Shown: positions 23,140 through 33,046, numbered from the stretch's first letter. The stretch: 44,686 bases of DNA from a virus (IMGVR_UViG_3300025620_000012:1-44686), one strand, 5' to 3'. A program made the numbers and translations. The notes: a model not told the origin generated them from the letters alone.

Positions 23140-23892
23140 CTAAGGATTACTTTTGAATGCATCTGAATCAACAGTAAAAAGTTCAACGGCACTAGTATTT
23201 GAATTACTAAGTTTAAACTGCAAGAAGTAACCCAACGTCCCATAAGACTCAGCAACGCTATTTTTAACATATAATATATATGATACAGGAACAGTACCTG
23301 CATATGTTGGAGCTGCTATTGTAATTGTTTTTCTATCTTGACTTATGCCTGTTATTGTTCCTATTTCTACAGGTCCGATAATTGAGTTTGTATATGCAAC
23401 ATCACCTATACTCATTATTGAATTAATAGCAAAAGAAAAAGTTAATGTTATAGGTGCTGGACCTACACCTGTTGTACTTAAAAGCGTACCTAATCCTTGA
23501 GCTGACCTTAACGCTAAATTATCAACCCCATCTAGTCTTCTTATAAAGGCAAAGAAAGCCCCTTCTTTTTCAACAAAATAACTATCTGGCATATACCCTG
23601 CTCCAAGATCAGATACTAGCTCACAATTCCAGGCATCATCACTTTCTAGTTCAATGGTCTTAAATACTTTAGTAGCTGTTGGCTGTTCATTAAAAACACC
23701 AGTTATTGTAGAGTCATAATTAACTCCGTAATAATTATTTCTTGTTTCATTGGTATTATGCCTATAAAGATTTCCACCTTTAAAAGAATATAAATATTGA
23801 TTCATTCCCAAAGCAAAATCTGGAAAATAGCTGTAAAATGAAGGCCATCCATTTACAGACTCACTATATGTTAAGGTATAATTTTCTCTCAT
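23140..23892 (-). CDS. Minor virion/tail protein (250 aa)
   Basis: Beta-rich. The N-terminus (YTLTYSESVNGWPSFYSYFPDFALGMNQYLYSFKGGNLYRHN) resembles proteins encoded after the nozzle gene in Bacteroidota podophages, possibly part of the tail-knob or a nozzle extension. A strand-rich middle (PITLTFSFAINSIMSIGDVAY...TITGISQDRKTITI) looks like an inserted Ig-like or barrel domain. Six bases separate it from the gene upstream, within the ring-nozzle operon. No catalytic motif seen. Confidence 0.55.
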   Translation of the reverse strand: MRENYTLTYSESVNGWPSFYSYFPDFALGMNQYLYSFKGGNLYRHNTNETRNNYYGVNYDSTITGVFNEQPTATKVFKTIELESDDAWNCELVSDLGAGYMPDSYFVEKEGAFFAFIRRLDGVDNLALRSAQGLGTLLSTTGVGPAPITLTFSFAINSIMSIGDVAYTNSIIGPVEIGTITGISQDRKTITIAAPTYAGTVPVSYILYVKNSVAESYGTLGYFLQFKLSNSNTSAVELFTVDSDAFKSNP

Positions 23893-23898
23893 TGTTTT

Positions 23899-24363
23899 TT
23901 ATAAATCTTGACACTGCGTAGCTCCGCATTCACTAATGTTAGTTATTACATTGTTTTGTATTTTTAATATTTTCCATAAACCCTTATCAGCACCTGTAGT
24001 TGCTATATATGGAGAAACAGCGTAGAAACCGTCAAACGATAGTCCACCTACAATTACATCACCATTTGTTAAATTTTCATAATCTCTTGCAGGATTTGTT
24101 GTGAACTCAATGTCCATATCATAAGCTGAACTAGTGCAATAGTTGTCACAAACACTCGTTTCCTCATCTGTTCTATACAATGACCTAGTACTACAATCAT
24201 CACAAATTACAGAAGAACTTAAAACACCTGACAATTGCCGTCTATAATTTCCTCCAAACTGATAATAACCATCTGGAGATAGTATTGTTAAATCCACATC
24301 ATCATAAACAGCAGTTGCAGTTAAAAAATTATCTGAATTAATATATTTATTTACTAAACTCAT
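23899..24363 (-). CDS. Cysteine-rich minor virion protein (154 aa)
   Basis: Seen: four CX2-4C-like pairs (VICDDCS, VCDNYC, ECGATQC), giving seven or eight cysteines in 154 aa, far above the neighbouring proteins. The start (NFLTATAVYDDVDLTILSPDGYYQFGGNYRR) is typical of small structural proteins next to nozzle genes in Bacteroidota phages. The paired cysteines may bind a metal or form disulfides in the extracellular virion. It is sandwiched between the 1466-aa nozzle and the 250-aa protein with 6- and 13-base gaps. Confidence 0.5.
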   Translation of the reverse strand: MSLVNKYINSDNFLTATAVYDDVDLTILSPDGYYQFGGNYRRQLSGVLSSSVICDDCSTRSLYRTDEETSVCDNYCTSSAYDMDIEFTTNPARDYENLTNGDVIVGGLSFDGFYAVSPYIATTGADKGLWKILKIQNNVITNISECGATQCQDL

Positions 24364-24376
24364 TTTTTTTTAAATT

Positions 24377-27300
24377 TTAAGGTGCGCAATCACAGCAAGC
24401 ATCTATCGGGTTTGTTTGGTCGTAACATAATTCAATTGCTATTGGAGACCTAAAATCCCATACAAGATATAAATAATCATTATTAGATGGGTTGTTGTAA
24501 GTAAAAGAAGCTTGTTTATCTAGTGTAATAGCCGTATTTAACAGTGGTAATAAAGTATTTATAGTTGCCTCAGTATACTGAACATTAGAAACTAAGTATT
24601 TAAATTTATCTCTAGTAGGATCAAAAACAAACGTTTGCCCTGAACCCTGTATGCTTTGCATTACAACAGTAGCCCCCTCCGTAGGTATTGAGCCAAATGA
24701 TTCTTGGTTTGTTTGCGACTCAAAAAGTGAAATACCATCATTTTCAAAAACTACAGTGTTGGTGTTATATGGACTAGAGTCTCCTGCTAATTCCCATTTG
24801 TATCTTGTAGTGGTTGTTAAACCAACATCCCCTTCAAAATTAACTAGAATCTGAGTGACCGTTAGCTGCTCTCCTTGAGGGCATCCAAATGTCATTTCGT
24901 AAGTAGCTGTTAAAATAGGAGTTATTGTAACCTGAGCTATAATAGGATTTGTTTGTGACTTTGTAAAAGAAACAGAACCTGAATTTGATACATTAGTATT
25001 TAATACATTAACTCCATTATAAACAACAGATATATTTGCACCGCCTATTGAAAAGTCATAATCAATAGATATATCTCCAATTAAGTTTGTGCAATCTAAA
25101 TCAAAAGTGACAACAGATGTAGAATTATTTTGCAATAAAGTATATCCACAATTCCTAATTACAGGAACTTGAGGTATTAATACTTCATTAGAATTTAATA
25201 CGTACTCATTCATGTATGGGTCAAAAGCACCTAATTTTTGAGTGTCAAAAGAATCAATGAATAAATCTCTAAACCAACTTCTCATTCCTACTTGAGAAAT
25301 AACAGAAAGCTTATCTGAACGACCTCCTTCAGATTGACCTTTTAAATTTATTACACTACTTCTTTTTGCGTCTGTAAAATAAACATCAGGACCATATGAG
25401 GAAAAACTCTCAGGGTTATTACTAATACCATACTCTTCAGACCTAGCAACTTGCAGGCCTAAAACTTCTGGTACAGACGTTAATGCTCCACCTCCTGACG
25501 CATCAGAAAGCAAGTTCTTTCCAACTAAAATATAAGATATTCTGTCTTCTTGAAGTATAAGTATGTCTGTCTGCCTTGCGTGCATTTTTCTAATAGGACC
25601 ATAAGAAGTTTCTAGTGTCTTAAAATTTGCTAAAGCCAAATTAAATTGGTTCAACTTATTTAGGTTTGTTTCTTGATTAAAGTTACCGCTATAGGTTATA
25701 TCAGAAAAACGATGAACCTCTCTGTATTGCTCTTCAGCTACCGAAGTAACTTTTTCTCCTAATGATAGAGATGGCTTTACTAAGGCATCTAGCACCCTGT
25801 CGCTTTCTACACCATTACCAAATGTGTAGCAATTAAAAAATGTTAAATCTATTATCGCAGGCAAAGAAGCTGTTTGGTCTTGGTCAGCATCAGCATCTCC
25901 TGATAAATGAAAACCATTAACAATATCGAATGTCTGCTCATTTTCGTAATAAAGCTCATCATTAGCAGGTATTGGCTCAGTCTCAAATACCATTAAAGTT
26001 GATGCTCTAGTAACTATTGTTTCAATTTGCGTAAATGATTCTCTTTTATCAATACCACCGCACGTGGGAGTACCTGTCTGAATAGACATATATTGTTTTC
26101 CGTCAAGCACACCTGGAGAGATAAATCCTTGTTGAAAAAATATAACGGTTTGACCATCGCCTCCAGGCCCAAAGCTAGGTGATTGAGGATAGTCATATAT
26201 AAATTCGTCAAAAGAAACTGTATTTTGATTATCATCTGAACCACTTGTAACACCATTTGTGAAGTCTATATTATCCCCTACTGCCCAATCATATAGGCTA
26301 TTATAGTCGTTACTAGAGGTAAAAGTTTTATCGTATTTATAAATACGACCACCACATTTACTACCTCTTTTATTTCTTCTTGTATCTAATTTTATCTGAA
26401 TAATACTTCCAGCAGGAATATCGTAAGGAGCAAACACTGAAGGATCAACCTCTGTATCTTCAAGACTAGTAGATACTGTTGCTATTCCAAAACTACCTCT
26501 ATCCGCATTTTCTCTTTGTATAAAAGAGTTTTCTGGCGCACTCGCATTAAACCCTGACGGTCTTAATTTCATATATGTTCCAGCTGGTTGACCACAAGTA
26601 CCACTTGTAACCACTCCATCTTGTTTAACACATAAAAAGTCTTCTATTTGACTTTCAAAAGCTAAAACTTTTGTAGTAGCACAATTTAAAACAGCACCTG
26701 TAGTATCTCTTTTTGGATACAGGATGCTATTGTTTTTTATTTTGTCTCTGTTGTCTCCTTCAATTTTAAACCATACATCGCCTGTTTCTTCTTCTTGAAA
26801 AAATATTTGAGAGTAAACAGTTCTGTATTCGCCTTCAGATTCTTTTATAACAAATTTATATTTTGTTGCCCAATAAGGAGGTAAATTATTTAGTTGAACC
26901 CTAATATTATTTTGGTCAATTGAGTTTTCACATGGTATAAAAACAGTATTATCAGTGTCTACTAATGCCGTACTACTACGCCCATACTCATCCATATAAA
27001 CAATAGCAATCTCATAATCTCTATTACTATGTAATGATTGTTTAGAAGCGTTTTTAGAATATAACCCCACTCCATCTATAGCTGAAATATACTCATATGC
27101 TAACACTGGGGGGTTAAAAAATACAGGGTTTGCAGGATCAGCAAGGTTTAGCTTATTAAATCTTAAAGCAGGTATAGTAAAGCTTATGCTGTCGCTGCCT
27201 ACAGAAGTACCAATTCCAAATCCTTGATTTGTTTGTGTTATACCAAACTTATCAAAAACCCATTCATTTTTACTAACTATTTGACAGTTGTAAATATCAG

Positions 27301-28777
27301 TTAATGAAGAACCTCTTATTCCACTTACTAAAGAAGAATCAAAACAACTTGAACCACTAGGTGGCACAAACTCACTTACTGCGGCTTCAAACTCTGCGCT
27401 ACTTGCTAAATCATTAACATCTAAGTAGTCTCTTTGTAAATTAAATAAAAATGTAAAAACAAATTCATTTTCAGGTTGAGTTCCATCATCATAAGATGCA
27501 TCTCCATTAAAAAAACTCCCTTTGTAATTAAACTCCACACCTATCTGAGCGCCTTGGATAAGTTCTAATCCTCCAAAGTCTATTGTTATTGTAGCGTCAT
27601 CAACAGGTGTAGATATTCCTATATTGTAATTTGTAATAGGGACAATATCTGCCTCTATCTCTTCATTGCTTAAGCTATTCGATATAAGTTCTAAATCATA
27701 GTCTATGTCTATTTGTTTTCCAACACTATTAGCAACATCATATCCATCAACATAATTACCATACATTAATCTATTACCCATTAATGTTTGTGCCTGTGCT
27801 ACTCTTGGTACATTATCAAATAACCTAAGTAATTGCTCCGCAGGTAATGCAGTAAATATTTTTTTATTAGTAAACGTAATGTTTTCAGAATCATTATCTG
27901 ACCAACCCTCATCTGATTTGTTAAACCTTTCTATTACATTTACATTTTGACTTGTAGAAAACTTAAAAAGAACATCAACTGAAACTACATTTCTTCCACC
28001 TGTTTCAAAAGTTATTTTTACACTATTAAAAGTGTTAACCATTGCAGCATTGTCAAAAGTACTGTAATCCAATCTAAAAGGACCAGGGCTAAATGCTGTT
28101 TGTGAAAATGGAGATATAGCAGAATATTCCCCATCTTCATATTGCCATCTATAAGCAAAACTCAGGAATAACTCTTCCATATAGTTTTCTCCACCACCTA
28201 AATTAAACTGCTCTATAATAGGTGAGTTTAATGGAGGTGCTAATATAACGCCAATGTCTTGTTCGGTAATATTATCTACTCCAGATACAGGAGATAAATA
28301 AGTTTTGTTTACATTTATTTTTCTAGGAGGATTTAGATTATCAGTAAAAAACAATAAACCATCAATTAGGTTTATGCCATTCATTATATAATCTTTATCA
28401 AAATTTAATACTGAAGTAGATATTACATGATAAAAAACTAAATTTAATTTAGTATTATATGATACTATTAAATCAACTTTCCCTGTTACAATAGAATTAG
28501 TATTACTAGGATCACTAATAAACCAGTAGATAGTTTCATTTGCACCATCATCATAAGCGCCAATACATCTAGCGTCATCACTCAACACCTGTCCATTAAA
28601 CTTTACCTGTACTAGTAGCTCATTTCCCTTTGAGTTTTCTACAGCTCCAATTTCATTTCCTTCACTTGAACCTAGTCTTATATTTAAAGCATCAATGTAT
28701 TCACCTTGAGGAACTAATCGTTCATCAACGCTTTTATTCATTCGCCCTTTTATGAAATTCTTTTGAATCTTAGCCAT
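24377..28777 (-). CDS. Tail nozzle/muzzle-type protein (1466 aa)
   Basis: Begins KIQKNFIKGRMNKSVDERLVPQ then EYIDALNIRLGSSEGNEIGAVENSKGN. This N-terminal pattern (few-residue arm, DERL-x-P-x-G-EY, ALN, ENSKGN) is the start of T7 gp12/P22 gp10-type nozzle and crAss-like muzzle proteins. The remainder is beta-rich, with repeated S-x-G and D-N segments. Its size is nearly twice T7 gp12 and closer to crAss-like muzzles. It should form the distal tail tube or closing muzzle. Follows the ring proteins in the same operon and ends with a cysteine-rich C-terminus (CYDQTNPIDACCDCAP). Confidence 0.75.
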   Translation of the reverse strand: MAKIQKNFIKGRMNKSVDERLVPQGEYIDALNIRLGSSEGNEIGAVENSKGNELLVQVKFNGQVLSDDARCIGAYDDGANETIYWFISDPSNTNSIVTGKVDLIVSYNTKLNLVFYHVISTSVLNFDKDYIMNGINLIDGLLFFTDNLNPPRKINVNKTYLSPVSGVDNITEQDIGVILAPPLNSPIIEQFNLGGGENYMEELFLSFAYRWQYEDGEYSAISPFSQTAFSPGPFRLDYSTFDNAAMVNTFNSVKITFETGGRNVVSVDVLFKFSTSQNVNVIERFNKSDEGWSDNDSENITFTNKKIFTALPAEQLLRLFDNVPRVAQAQTLMGNRLMYGNYVDGYDVANSVGKQIDIDYDLELISNSLSNEEIEADIVPITNYNIGISTPVDDATITIDFGGLELIQGAQIGVEFNYKGSFFNGDASYDDGTQPENEFVFTFLFNLQRDYLDVNDLASSAEFEAAVSEFVPPSGSSCFDSSLVSGIRGSSLTDIYNCQIVSKNEWVFDKFGITQTNQGFGIGTSVGSDSISFTIPALRFNKLNLADPANPVFFNPPVLAYEYISAIDGVGLYSKNASKQSLHSNRDYEIAIVYMDEYGRSSTALVDTDNTVFIPCENSIDQNNIRVQLNNLPPYWATKYKFVIKESEGEYRTVYSQIFFQEEETGDVWFKIEGDNRDKIKNNSILYPKRDTTGAVLNCATTKVLAFESQIEDFLCVKQDGVVTSGTCGQPAGTYMKLRPSGFNASAPENSFIQRENADRGSFGIATVSTSLEDTEVDPSVFAPYDIPAGSIIQIKLDTRRNKRGSKCGGRIYKYDKTFTSSNDYNSLYDWAVGDNIDFTNGVTSGSDDNQNTVSFDEFIYDYPQSPSFGPGGDGQTVIFFQQGFISPGVLDGKQYMSIQTGTPTCGGIDKRESFTQIETIVTRASTLMVFETEPIPANDELYYENEQTFDIVNGFHLSGDADADQDQTASLPAIIDLTFFNCYTFGNGVESDRVLDALVKPSLSLGEKVTSVAEEQYREVHRFSDITYSGNFNQETNLNKLNQFNLALANFKTLETSYGPIRKMHARQTDILILQEDRISYILVGKNLLSDASGGGALTSVPEVLGLQVARSEEYGISNNPESFSSYGPDVYFTDAKRSSVINLKGQSEGGRSDKLSVISQVGMRSWFRDLFIDSFDTQKLGAFDPYMNEYVLNSNEVLIPQVPVIRNCGYTLLQNNSTSVVTFDLDCTNLIGDISIDYDFSIGGANISVVYNGVNVLNTNVSNSGSVSFTKSQTNPIIAQVTITPILTATYEMTFGCPQGEQLTVTQILVNFEGDVGLTTTTRYKWELAGDSSPYNTNTVVFENDGISLFESQTNQESFGSIPTEGATVVMQSIQGSGQTFVFDPTRDKFKYLVSNVQYTEATINTLLPLLNTAITLDKQASFTYNNPSNNDYLYLVWDFRSPIAIELCYDQTNPIDACCDCAP

Positions 28778-28778
28778 A

Positions 28779-29702
28779 TTATTTTATCCACTTGTTTTGA
28801 CCTCTTAGATTCATTAATAATCTTCCTGGGTGCATATTGCTTATTCTAAGTTTTGCGTTCCTTAGAAGCGCTGATTTCTCTTTTCTAGACCTGTTTATGA
28901 TGTATTCCTGCACACCATATTTACTTGATAGTATTACATACTTCATGTAAGAGTATACAAACTCTTCAAATAGTTTGTTTACGCTTATCTCAGAGTCGTC
29001 TCCATTCTCCATTCCATCAGATACATATTCAAGAACTATTAACTCTCCTGCAACATCTGAACTAAAATTAATTACACCACCTTTTTTGTTTATCTTAAAT
29101 GTAGGGTTAGCATTTGCTGTCTCTGTATTTAAACCATATCTAGCTCCAACAGGATATTCAAAATACCATAGGCCATTATAAAAATAACCCTCTTGTCCAT
29201 TGTACGGGCTTTGTTGGTTTAGGTATATAGTTTTATTACTTCCTGTTATTCTATCAAGATCTAATGTAGAGTTTTCAGGCTTTAAAACATTACCATCTTG
29301 GTCAAATAAAATCCTGCAATTATTGTCTTGCAAGTATGCATCACTCCAATTAGTTTGAATATTCTCAGTCAATGGAAACAATGTTCCATCTCTATACATT
29401 GATATTCTAACCCAATTAACATAGTCTTGTGGCAATACAAATCTTAATGTATCACAAACTTCTAATTCAAGTATCTTAATTTCTTTTAAAGAGTCATAGT
29501 TTAATTCCTGTATAGCTCTCTTTGCGTGAAACACAATGTTATACCTCTCAACATTATTAATTAGTTTGTCGTTTCCAACATACATAACCATAAAGTTATT
29601 TACTATATCATTTAAAGATATGTATTGATACGAACCCCAATTAGCATCTTCGGGTTGGTTTCCGTTATTTTCGTAGTACTGATAATCTGTTATATATGCC
29701 AT
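28779..29702 (-). CDS. Ring/adaptor protein (tail tubular A-like), 307 aa
   Basis: YQYISLNDIVNNFMVMYVG, then ERYNIVFHAKRAIQELNYDSLKEI, and FVLPQDYVNWVRISMY match the ring/adaptor proteins of crAss-like and related phages, functionally comparable to T7 gp11. The C-terminal part (EEFVYSYMKYVILSSKYGVQEY) is the helical end typical for these adaptors. It should form a ring under the portal. It lies one base from the nozzle gene and 3 from the next ring gene. Confidence 0.75.
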   Translation of the reverse strand: MAYITDYQYYENNGNQPEDANWGSYQYISLNDIVNNFMVMYVGNDKLINNVERYNIVFHAKRAIQELNYDSLKEIKILELEVCDTLRFVLPQDYVNWVRISMYRDGTLFPLTENIQTNWSDAYLQDNNCRILFDQDGNVLKPENSTLDLDRITGSNKTIYLNQQSPYNGQEGYFYNGLWYFEYPVGARYGLNTETANANPTFKINKKGGVINFSSDVAGELIVLEYVSDGMENGDDSEISVNKLFEEFVYSYMKYVILSSKYGVQEYIINRSRKEKSALLRNAKLRISNMHPGRLLMNLRGQNKWIK

Positions 29703-29705
29703 ATC

Positions 29706-30707
29706 TTATGATGTTAGATTGGGTGATTGTTGGGTATCATCCATCTGTTCCTGTGCTTGACCAAATTGAGTTAGTGATATTTCTCGTATTGACATACCTG
29801 CGTATTGCAATATTTTGTTTATAAGATTAACTTGATCTGATAAAGGTAATTCAAAGTCTTGATAATCAGATGCTGACTCATCAAACAAAGGTTCTCCTGC
29901 TGCTAATGTAGCATACGTCCAATTAGGGTCTTTAGGATATCTAATATACTGAGAAACAACTGTTCCTGCTGTAACAATAGATTCAGGATAAACTGTAATT
30001 GTATTGCCTGTATTAACATTGTTTGCCCCTCCTAAAACATACGCAGGGAATGAAAGCCCTGGAGTAGTAAGTGGTGAAGAGTTTAAATAAAATATTTTGT
30101 TTTGAGATACTCTCTCTATTTCTGTTATTCCTTTTGTACTTAAAATTGAATAAGATGTGCCTTCAAAAGTTCCTGTAAAAAAATCATTAGTCGATATTGT
30201 TAATTGAGTTTCGCTATCTACACTTACAACAAATGCGCTTCCTCCAGAATATATTCCTCCTCCTGTAGTATTGACTATTAACTGACCTGCCACTACTTGA
30301 CCTCCTGTAACAAAAGTTGCTGCTGAATCTATTAATGTATTTCCTGTTGAACCAAAAGTTAAAGTACCTGTAGCTGTAAGGTTTGGATAGTAATTAATTT
30401 TATCTATTAAATAATAATCATCAGGTAAATCAAACAAGTTTATACCTGTGTTAATTAGTCCTTTAGTAGAAGAAAAACTATCTATTACTTCCACTAACCC
30501 TTTTATAATATCAGCATAATCACTTCCAGATACTCTTGCATTTTGCTTTACAATCCAACTATTATACTGATAAAAATAATCTTCAAATATATCTAATTGA
30601 GCTTGCTTTGCATATAAATTAAAATCATTAGGAGTTATGTACCCATAATTATTTTTGTTTGCAATTGAAAGAACAGTAGCTCTTACTGTATTTATTATTG
30701 ATGCCAT
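29706..30707 (-). CDS. Head-tail connector/ring protein (333 aa)
   Basis: INTVRATVLSIANKNNYGYITPNDFNLYAKQAQLDIFEDYF is the helical N-terminal motif of adaptor proteins that attach to podovirus portals. A beta insertion (TLTFGSTGNTLIDSAATF...VVSVDSETQLTI) follows, then PKDPNWTYATLAAGEPLFDES, DFELP and a closing helix (DQVNLINKILQYAGMSIRE). It begins an operon after a terminator and promoter pair, followed by ring and nozzle genes. Assignment to connector is by motif and position. Confidence 0.7.
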   Translation of the reverse strand: MASIINTVRATVLSIANKNNYGYITPNDFNLYAKQAQLDIFEDYFYQYNSWIVKQNARVSGSDYADIIKGLVEVIDSFSSTKGLINTGINLFDLPDDYYLIDKINYYPNLTATGTLTFGSTGNTLIDSAATFVTGGQVVAGQLIVNTTGGGIYSGGSAFVVSVDSETQLTISTNDFFTGTFEGTSYSILSTKGITEIERVSQNKIFYLNSSPLTTPGLSFPAYVLGGANNVNTGNTITVYPESIVTAGTVVSQYIRYPKDPNWTYATLAAGEPLFDESASDYQDFELPLSDQVNLINKILQYAGMSIREISLTQFGQAQEQMDDTQQSPNLTS

Positions 30708-30724
30708 TTATAAACTTATTTTCA

Positions 30725-30732
30725 CAAAGATA
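30725..30732 (-). promoter_or_regulatory. -7 promoter box TATCTTTG for the ring-nozzle operon
   Basis: Exact TAnnTTTG on the - strand, 17 bases before the ATG at 30707 and immediately after a strong terminator (30734-30767). The arrangement resets transcription between the head and tail genes. Confidence 0.7.
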
Positions 30733-30733
30733 C

Positions 30734-30767
30734 AAAAAAAGAGGCTTCATATTTTGAAGCCTCTTTT
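30734..30767 (-). terminator. Intrinsic terminator after the 249-aa head gene
   Basis: A 13-bp perfect stem (30737-30749 with 30755-30767), 5-base loop, and on the - strand a run of T right after the stem. It is nearly symmetric and would also have a short T-tract on the + side. Together with the promoter at 30725 it separates two late units. Confidence 0.9.
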
Positions 30768-30776
30768 GTATAGTTA

Positions 30777-31526
30777 TTATTTCATTTTAGAATCTAATAT
30801 TTTTAAAACTTCTAACCCTTCATCACTCTGTAAAAATGATGCTAGTATAAATAATGGGTCTTCACCATAAGGAACAGTAAGTAGTTTCTTCTTGTTTCCT
30901 TTTAGATTATAGTAAACATCTTTTTTGTTTTTTAATGTTAAAAGATTTTCACTAAAGAAATTAGCACATTTGTTTTGAAGCTTTAATAAAGGATCATTCA
31001 TAGCCTCCATAAAGTCATTTGGATATCTCTTAGCAAATAATCTAACATCTCTTTTTAATTCAGAAGAAGTTAAATTCTCAACTCTTAATCCTATTACAAC
31101 TCTAGCTATAGTTTCAAGCATTTCAATACCTAAATCTTTTGCTATAAGCTGAGACTCTAAAGCTAAGTCTAAAGATTCTACATCTTCACTTGCGTCTCTT
31201 TCTTTGTCAACCTCTACAAACATTTGTCCGTTTGATGGATGATAAGCTAAAAACTTTTGTAATATCTGATTTTGTTTTGATACAAACAACATACCATCTT
31301 CAAAGACGATAGGTTCTAAAATAACATTCTTGTCTTGCTCATCTTCAAAAATACTTTTTGAATTTCTAGCATAACGTAATGCTTTATTTACTCCAGTTTC
31401 CTCATCAAACCATAGTAATGACCTTCTCTTTGTGTTTCTTGAAGGGATACTGTAGCTTAAGGGCGCTCTGTTTTGTGTTAATTTGTAAACCTTGTCTACA
31501 AATACTGGTTTGTTTTTTAATGCCAT
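30777..31526 (-). CDS. Auxiliary head or virion protein (249 aa)
   Basis: Found just after the major capsid gene. Features: SYSIPSRNTKRRSLLWFDEETGVNKALRYARN, an acidic middle, helices (ESQLIAKDLGIEMLETIARVV), and a C-terminal segment LLTVPYGEDPLFILASFLQSDEGLEV that I associate with conserved unannotated structural proteins of Bacteroidota phages. No known fold recognised. Expression probably depends on read-through of the 31552 terminator, or on an unseen promoter. A strong terminator follows. Confidence 0.6.
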   Translation of the reverse strand: MALKNKPVFVDKVYKLTQNRAPLSYSIPSRNTKRRSLLWFDEETGVNKALRYARNSKSIFEDEQDKNVILEPIVFEDGMLFVSKQNQILQKFLAYHPSNGQMFVEVDKERDASEDVESLDLALESQLIAKDLGIEMLETIARVVIGLRVENLTSSELKRDVRLFAKRYPNDFMEAMNDPLLKLQNKCANFFSENLLTLKNKKDVYYNLKGNKKKLLTVPYGEDPLFILASFLQSDEGLEVLKILDSKMK

Positions 31527-31551
31527 ATTGATTTAATTTTGATTTAATTTA

Positions 31552-31590
31552 TAATAAAAAAAAGGGAGCTACTTTAATTCACTCCCCTTT
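31552..31590 (-). terminator. Intrinsic terminator after the major capsid gene
   Basis: GGGAG (31564-31568) pairs with CTCCC (31582-31586), extended by AAA/TTT with one bulged C, with a T-run on the - strand side (A-run 31555-31563 on +). Loop of 13 bases. It is weaker than the terminator at 30734, allowing partial read-through to the auxiliary head gene, as expected after a very highly expressed capsid gene. Confidence 0.75.
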
Positions 31591-31602
31591 GATAATTTAC
31601 TT

Positions 31603-33024
31603 CTAGTTTGTAAAGATAAAGAAGTTATTAGCACCTAAAGTACATAAAGCTCTCTCTGATAAGAAGTTTACTTCCATCGCATCTAAATCCGATGTAGCAG
31701 CTCCACCAGCTGAACCTGTAATCCAAGTTTTATAACGTCTGTCTTCAGTTTCTGAAGCTCTGTAACGAACGTGTAAGAATGGACGCTTTGCGTTCTTTCC
31801 TAATACTTGGTCATATACAGTAGTTGAACCTGCTGGTACTAAAACACCATTAATTGCTCCACCTACGATATCTCCACGCATTGTCGGATCGTTTAGGTAT
31901 TTCCAGTCTGTCTTGTAGAAATCATAACCTCTACGGAATCCTGTAAATCCTAAGTTCAAAGCCATCTCTTTGTCATTGTCAAAAAGACCATATGAAGTAC
32001 CACCTGCTCCGTAAGAGTTTTGTGATGCTAACATATCATCAATATCAAATCCAAATTCTCTGTTTAAGAAAATAACATTCTCTTCGATTGAACCTTGCTT
32101 ATCTAAACGAGAGATAATAGCATCAAAATCTGCTAATGCAGCAGGGTTTCCACCTGACCATACATTTCCTCTGTTTTCGATAACATAAAACATTCCTTCA
32201 GAACCTTTGTTACCAACTCCAGTTGCTACACCTTCAACGATTGCCGCTGCTCCACCATTCGCTTCAGCAGGAACTGCTTCAACCATTGCTGTTTCTAGGT
32301 AATCCTCAAAACGTAAACGAGTTTCGTGTTCTGATTTCATGTACCACAAGAATCCAGTTGCACCGTTTTCTGTAGTTACTTCAATCCATCCAATTTGAGC
32401 CATGTCAGAACCTGATACTGCGTAACGGTCTTTAATGATAATTGGAGAATTTTCAAAGATAGAATCATCAGCTTCTAGCTGTCCTTGCATACCAACAGAT
32501 CCTTTCTGAAATTCAGAACCATAGATAAATAAAGAACATACAACTCCTGCTGCCATTGTCTGACCTCCAGCTGCATAGTAAGCTACATCAATTGTACCTG
32601 CCGCTGTATCAACTGCTGTTACAATAGCTTTGTTGCTATTTGTAGAAGCCGCTGTGCTGTCAGATAACATAATTGTTTGTCCAACACGAATTGCGATAGA
32701 ACCAGAACCTGGTACTAAAACATCTCCAATTGTTAATGTTGCTGTGTCAGCTGCTGCCGCTGCTCCTGAAGTTACGTTTGTATACTTCGTGTGTAGTCTT
32801 CCTTGTTCTGCCCATTTGATAAGGTCAGAGTTAGAAGGCATTTCAGCGCCTACCATTCTTAAGAATGATGCTACTGTTCTGTTTCCATAACGTTCAAATT
32901 CTTTCTCATAAGTATCTGGAAGATACTGATTTAAGAAATCAAAGTTAGTAATATAATTTGTCTGTAATAAGACTTGTTCTGAGCTTGGCTGTAAGTCAAA
33001 CCCTGGTACTGCATCTACTGCCAT
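31603..33024 (-). CDS. Major capsid protein (crAss-like/HK97-fold type)
   Basis: 473 aa. Several segments match crAss-like and related Bacteroidota phage capsid proteins: QYLPDTYEKEFERYGNR near the N-terminus, FEDYLETAMVEAVP, an ENVIFLNREFGFDIDDML block, NLGFTGFRRGYDFYKTDW, and the C-terminal TSDLDAMEVNFLSERALC then NNFFIF. An inserted Ala/Gly/Thr-rich beta domain (about 85-165) is typical of capsid insertions. Codons are more GC-rich than in neighbours, as expected for the most expressed gene. It is preceded by a scaffold-like gene and followed by a terminator. Confidence 0.85.
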   Translation of the reverse strand: MAVDAVPGFDLQPSSEQVLLQTNYITNFDFLNQYLPDTYEKEFERYGNRTVASFLRMVGAEMPSNSDLIKWAEQGRLHTKYTNVTSGAAAAADTATLTIGDVLVPGSGSIAIRVGQTIMLSDSTAASTNSNKAIVTAVDTAAGTIDVAYYAAGGQTMAAGVVCSLFIYGSEFQKGSVGMQGQLEADDSIFENSPIIIKDRYAVSGSDMAQIGWIEVTTENGATGFLWYMKSEHETRLRFEDYLETAMVEAVPAEANGGAAAIVEGVATGVGNKGSEGMFYVIENRGNVWSGGNPAALADFDAIISRLDKQGSIEENVIFLNREFGFDIDDMLASQNSYGAGGTSYGLFDNDKEMALNLGFTGFRRGYDFYKTDWKYLNDPTMRGDIVGGAINGVLVPAGSTTVYDQVLGKNAKRPFLHVRYRASETEDRRYKTWITGSAGGAATSDLDAMEVNFLSERALCTLGANNFFIFTN

Positions 33025-33046
33025 TTTTTTAGTTTTTTAAAATTAT

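Noticed and set aside
26014-26256. 80-aa - strand ORF within the nozzle gene
   Set aside because: No recognisable pattern and no composition shift; shadow of the main frame.
31604-31614. TATCTTTA near the end of the capsid gene as a promoter for the next gene
   Set aside because: Lacks the final G, lies inside the coding end, and is upstream of a terminator.
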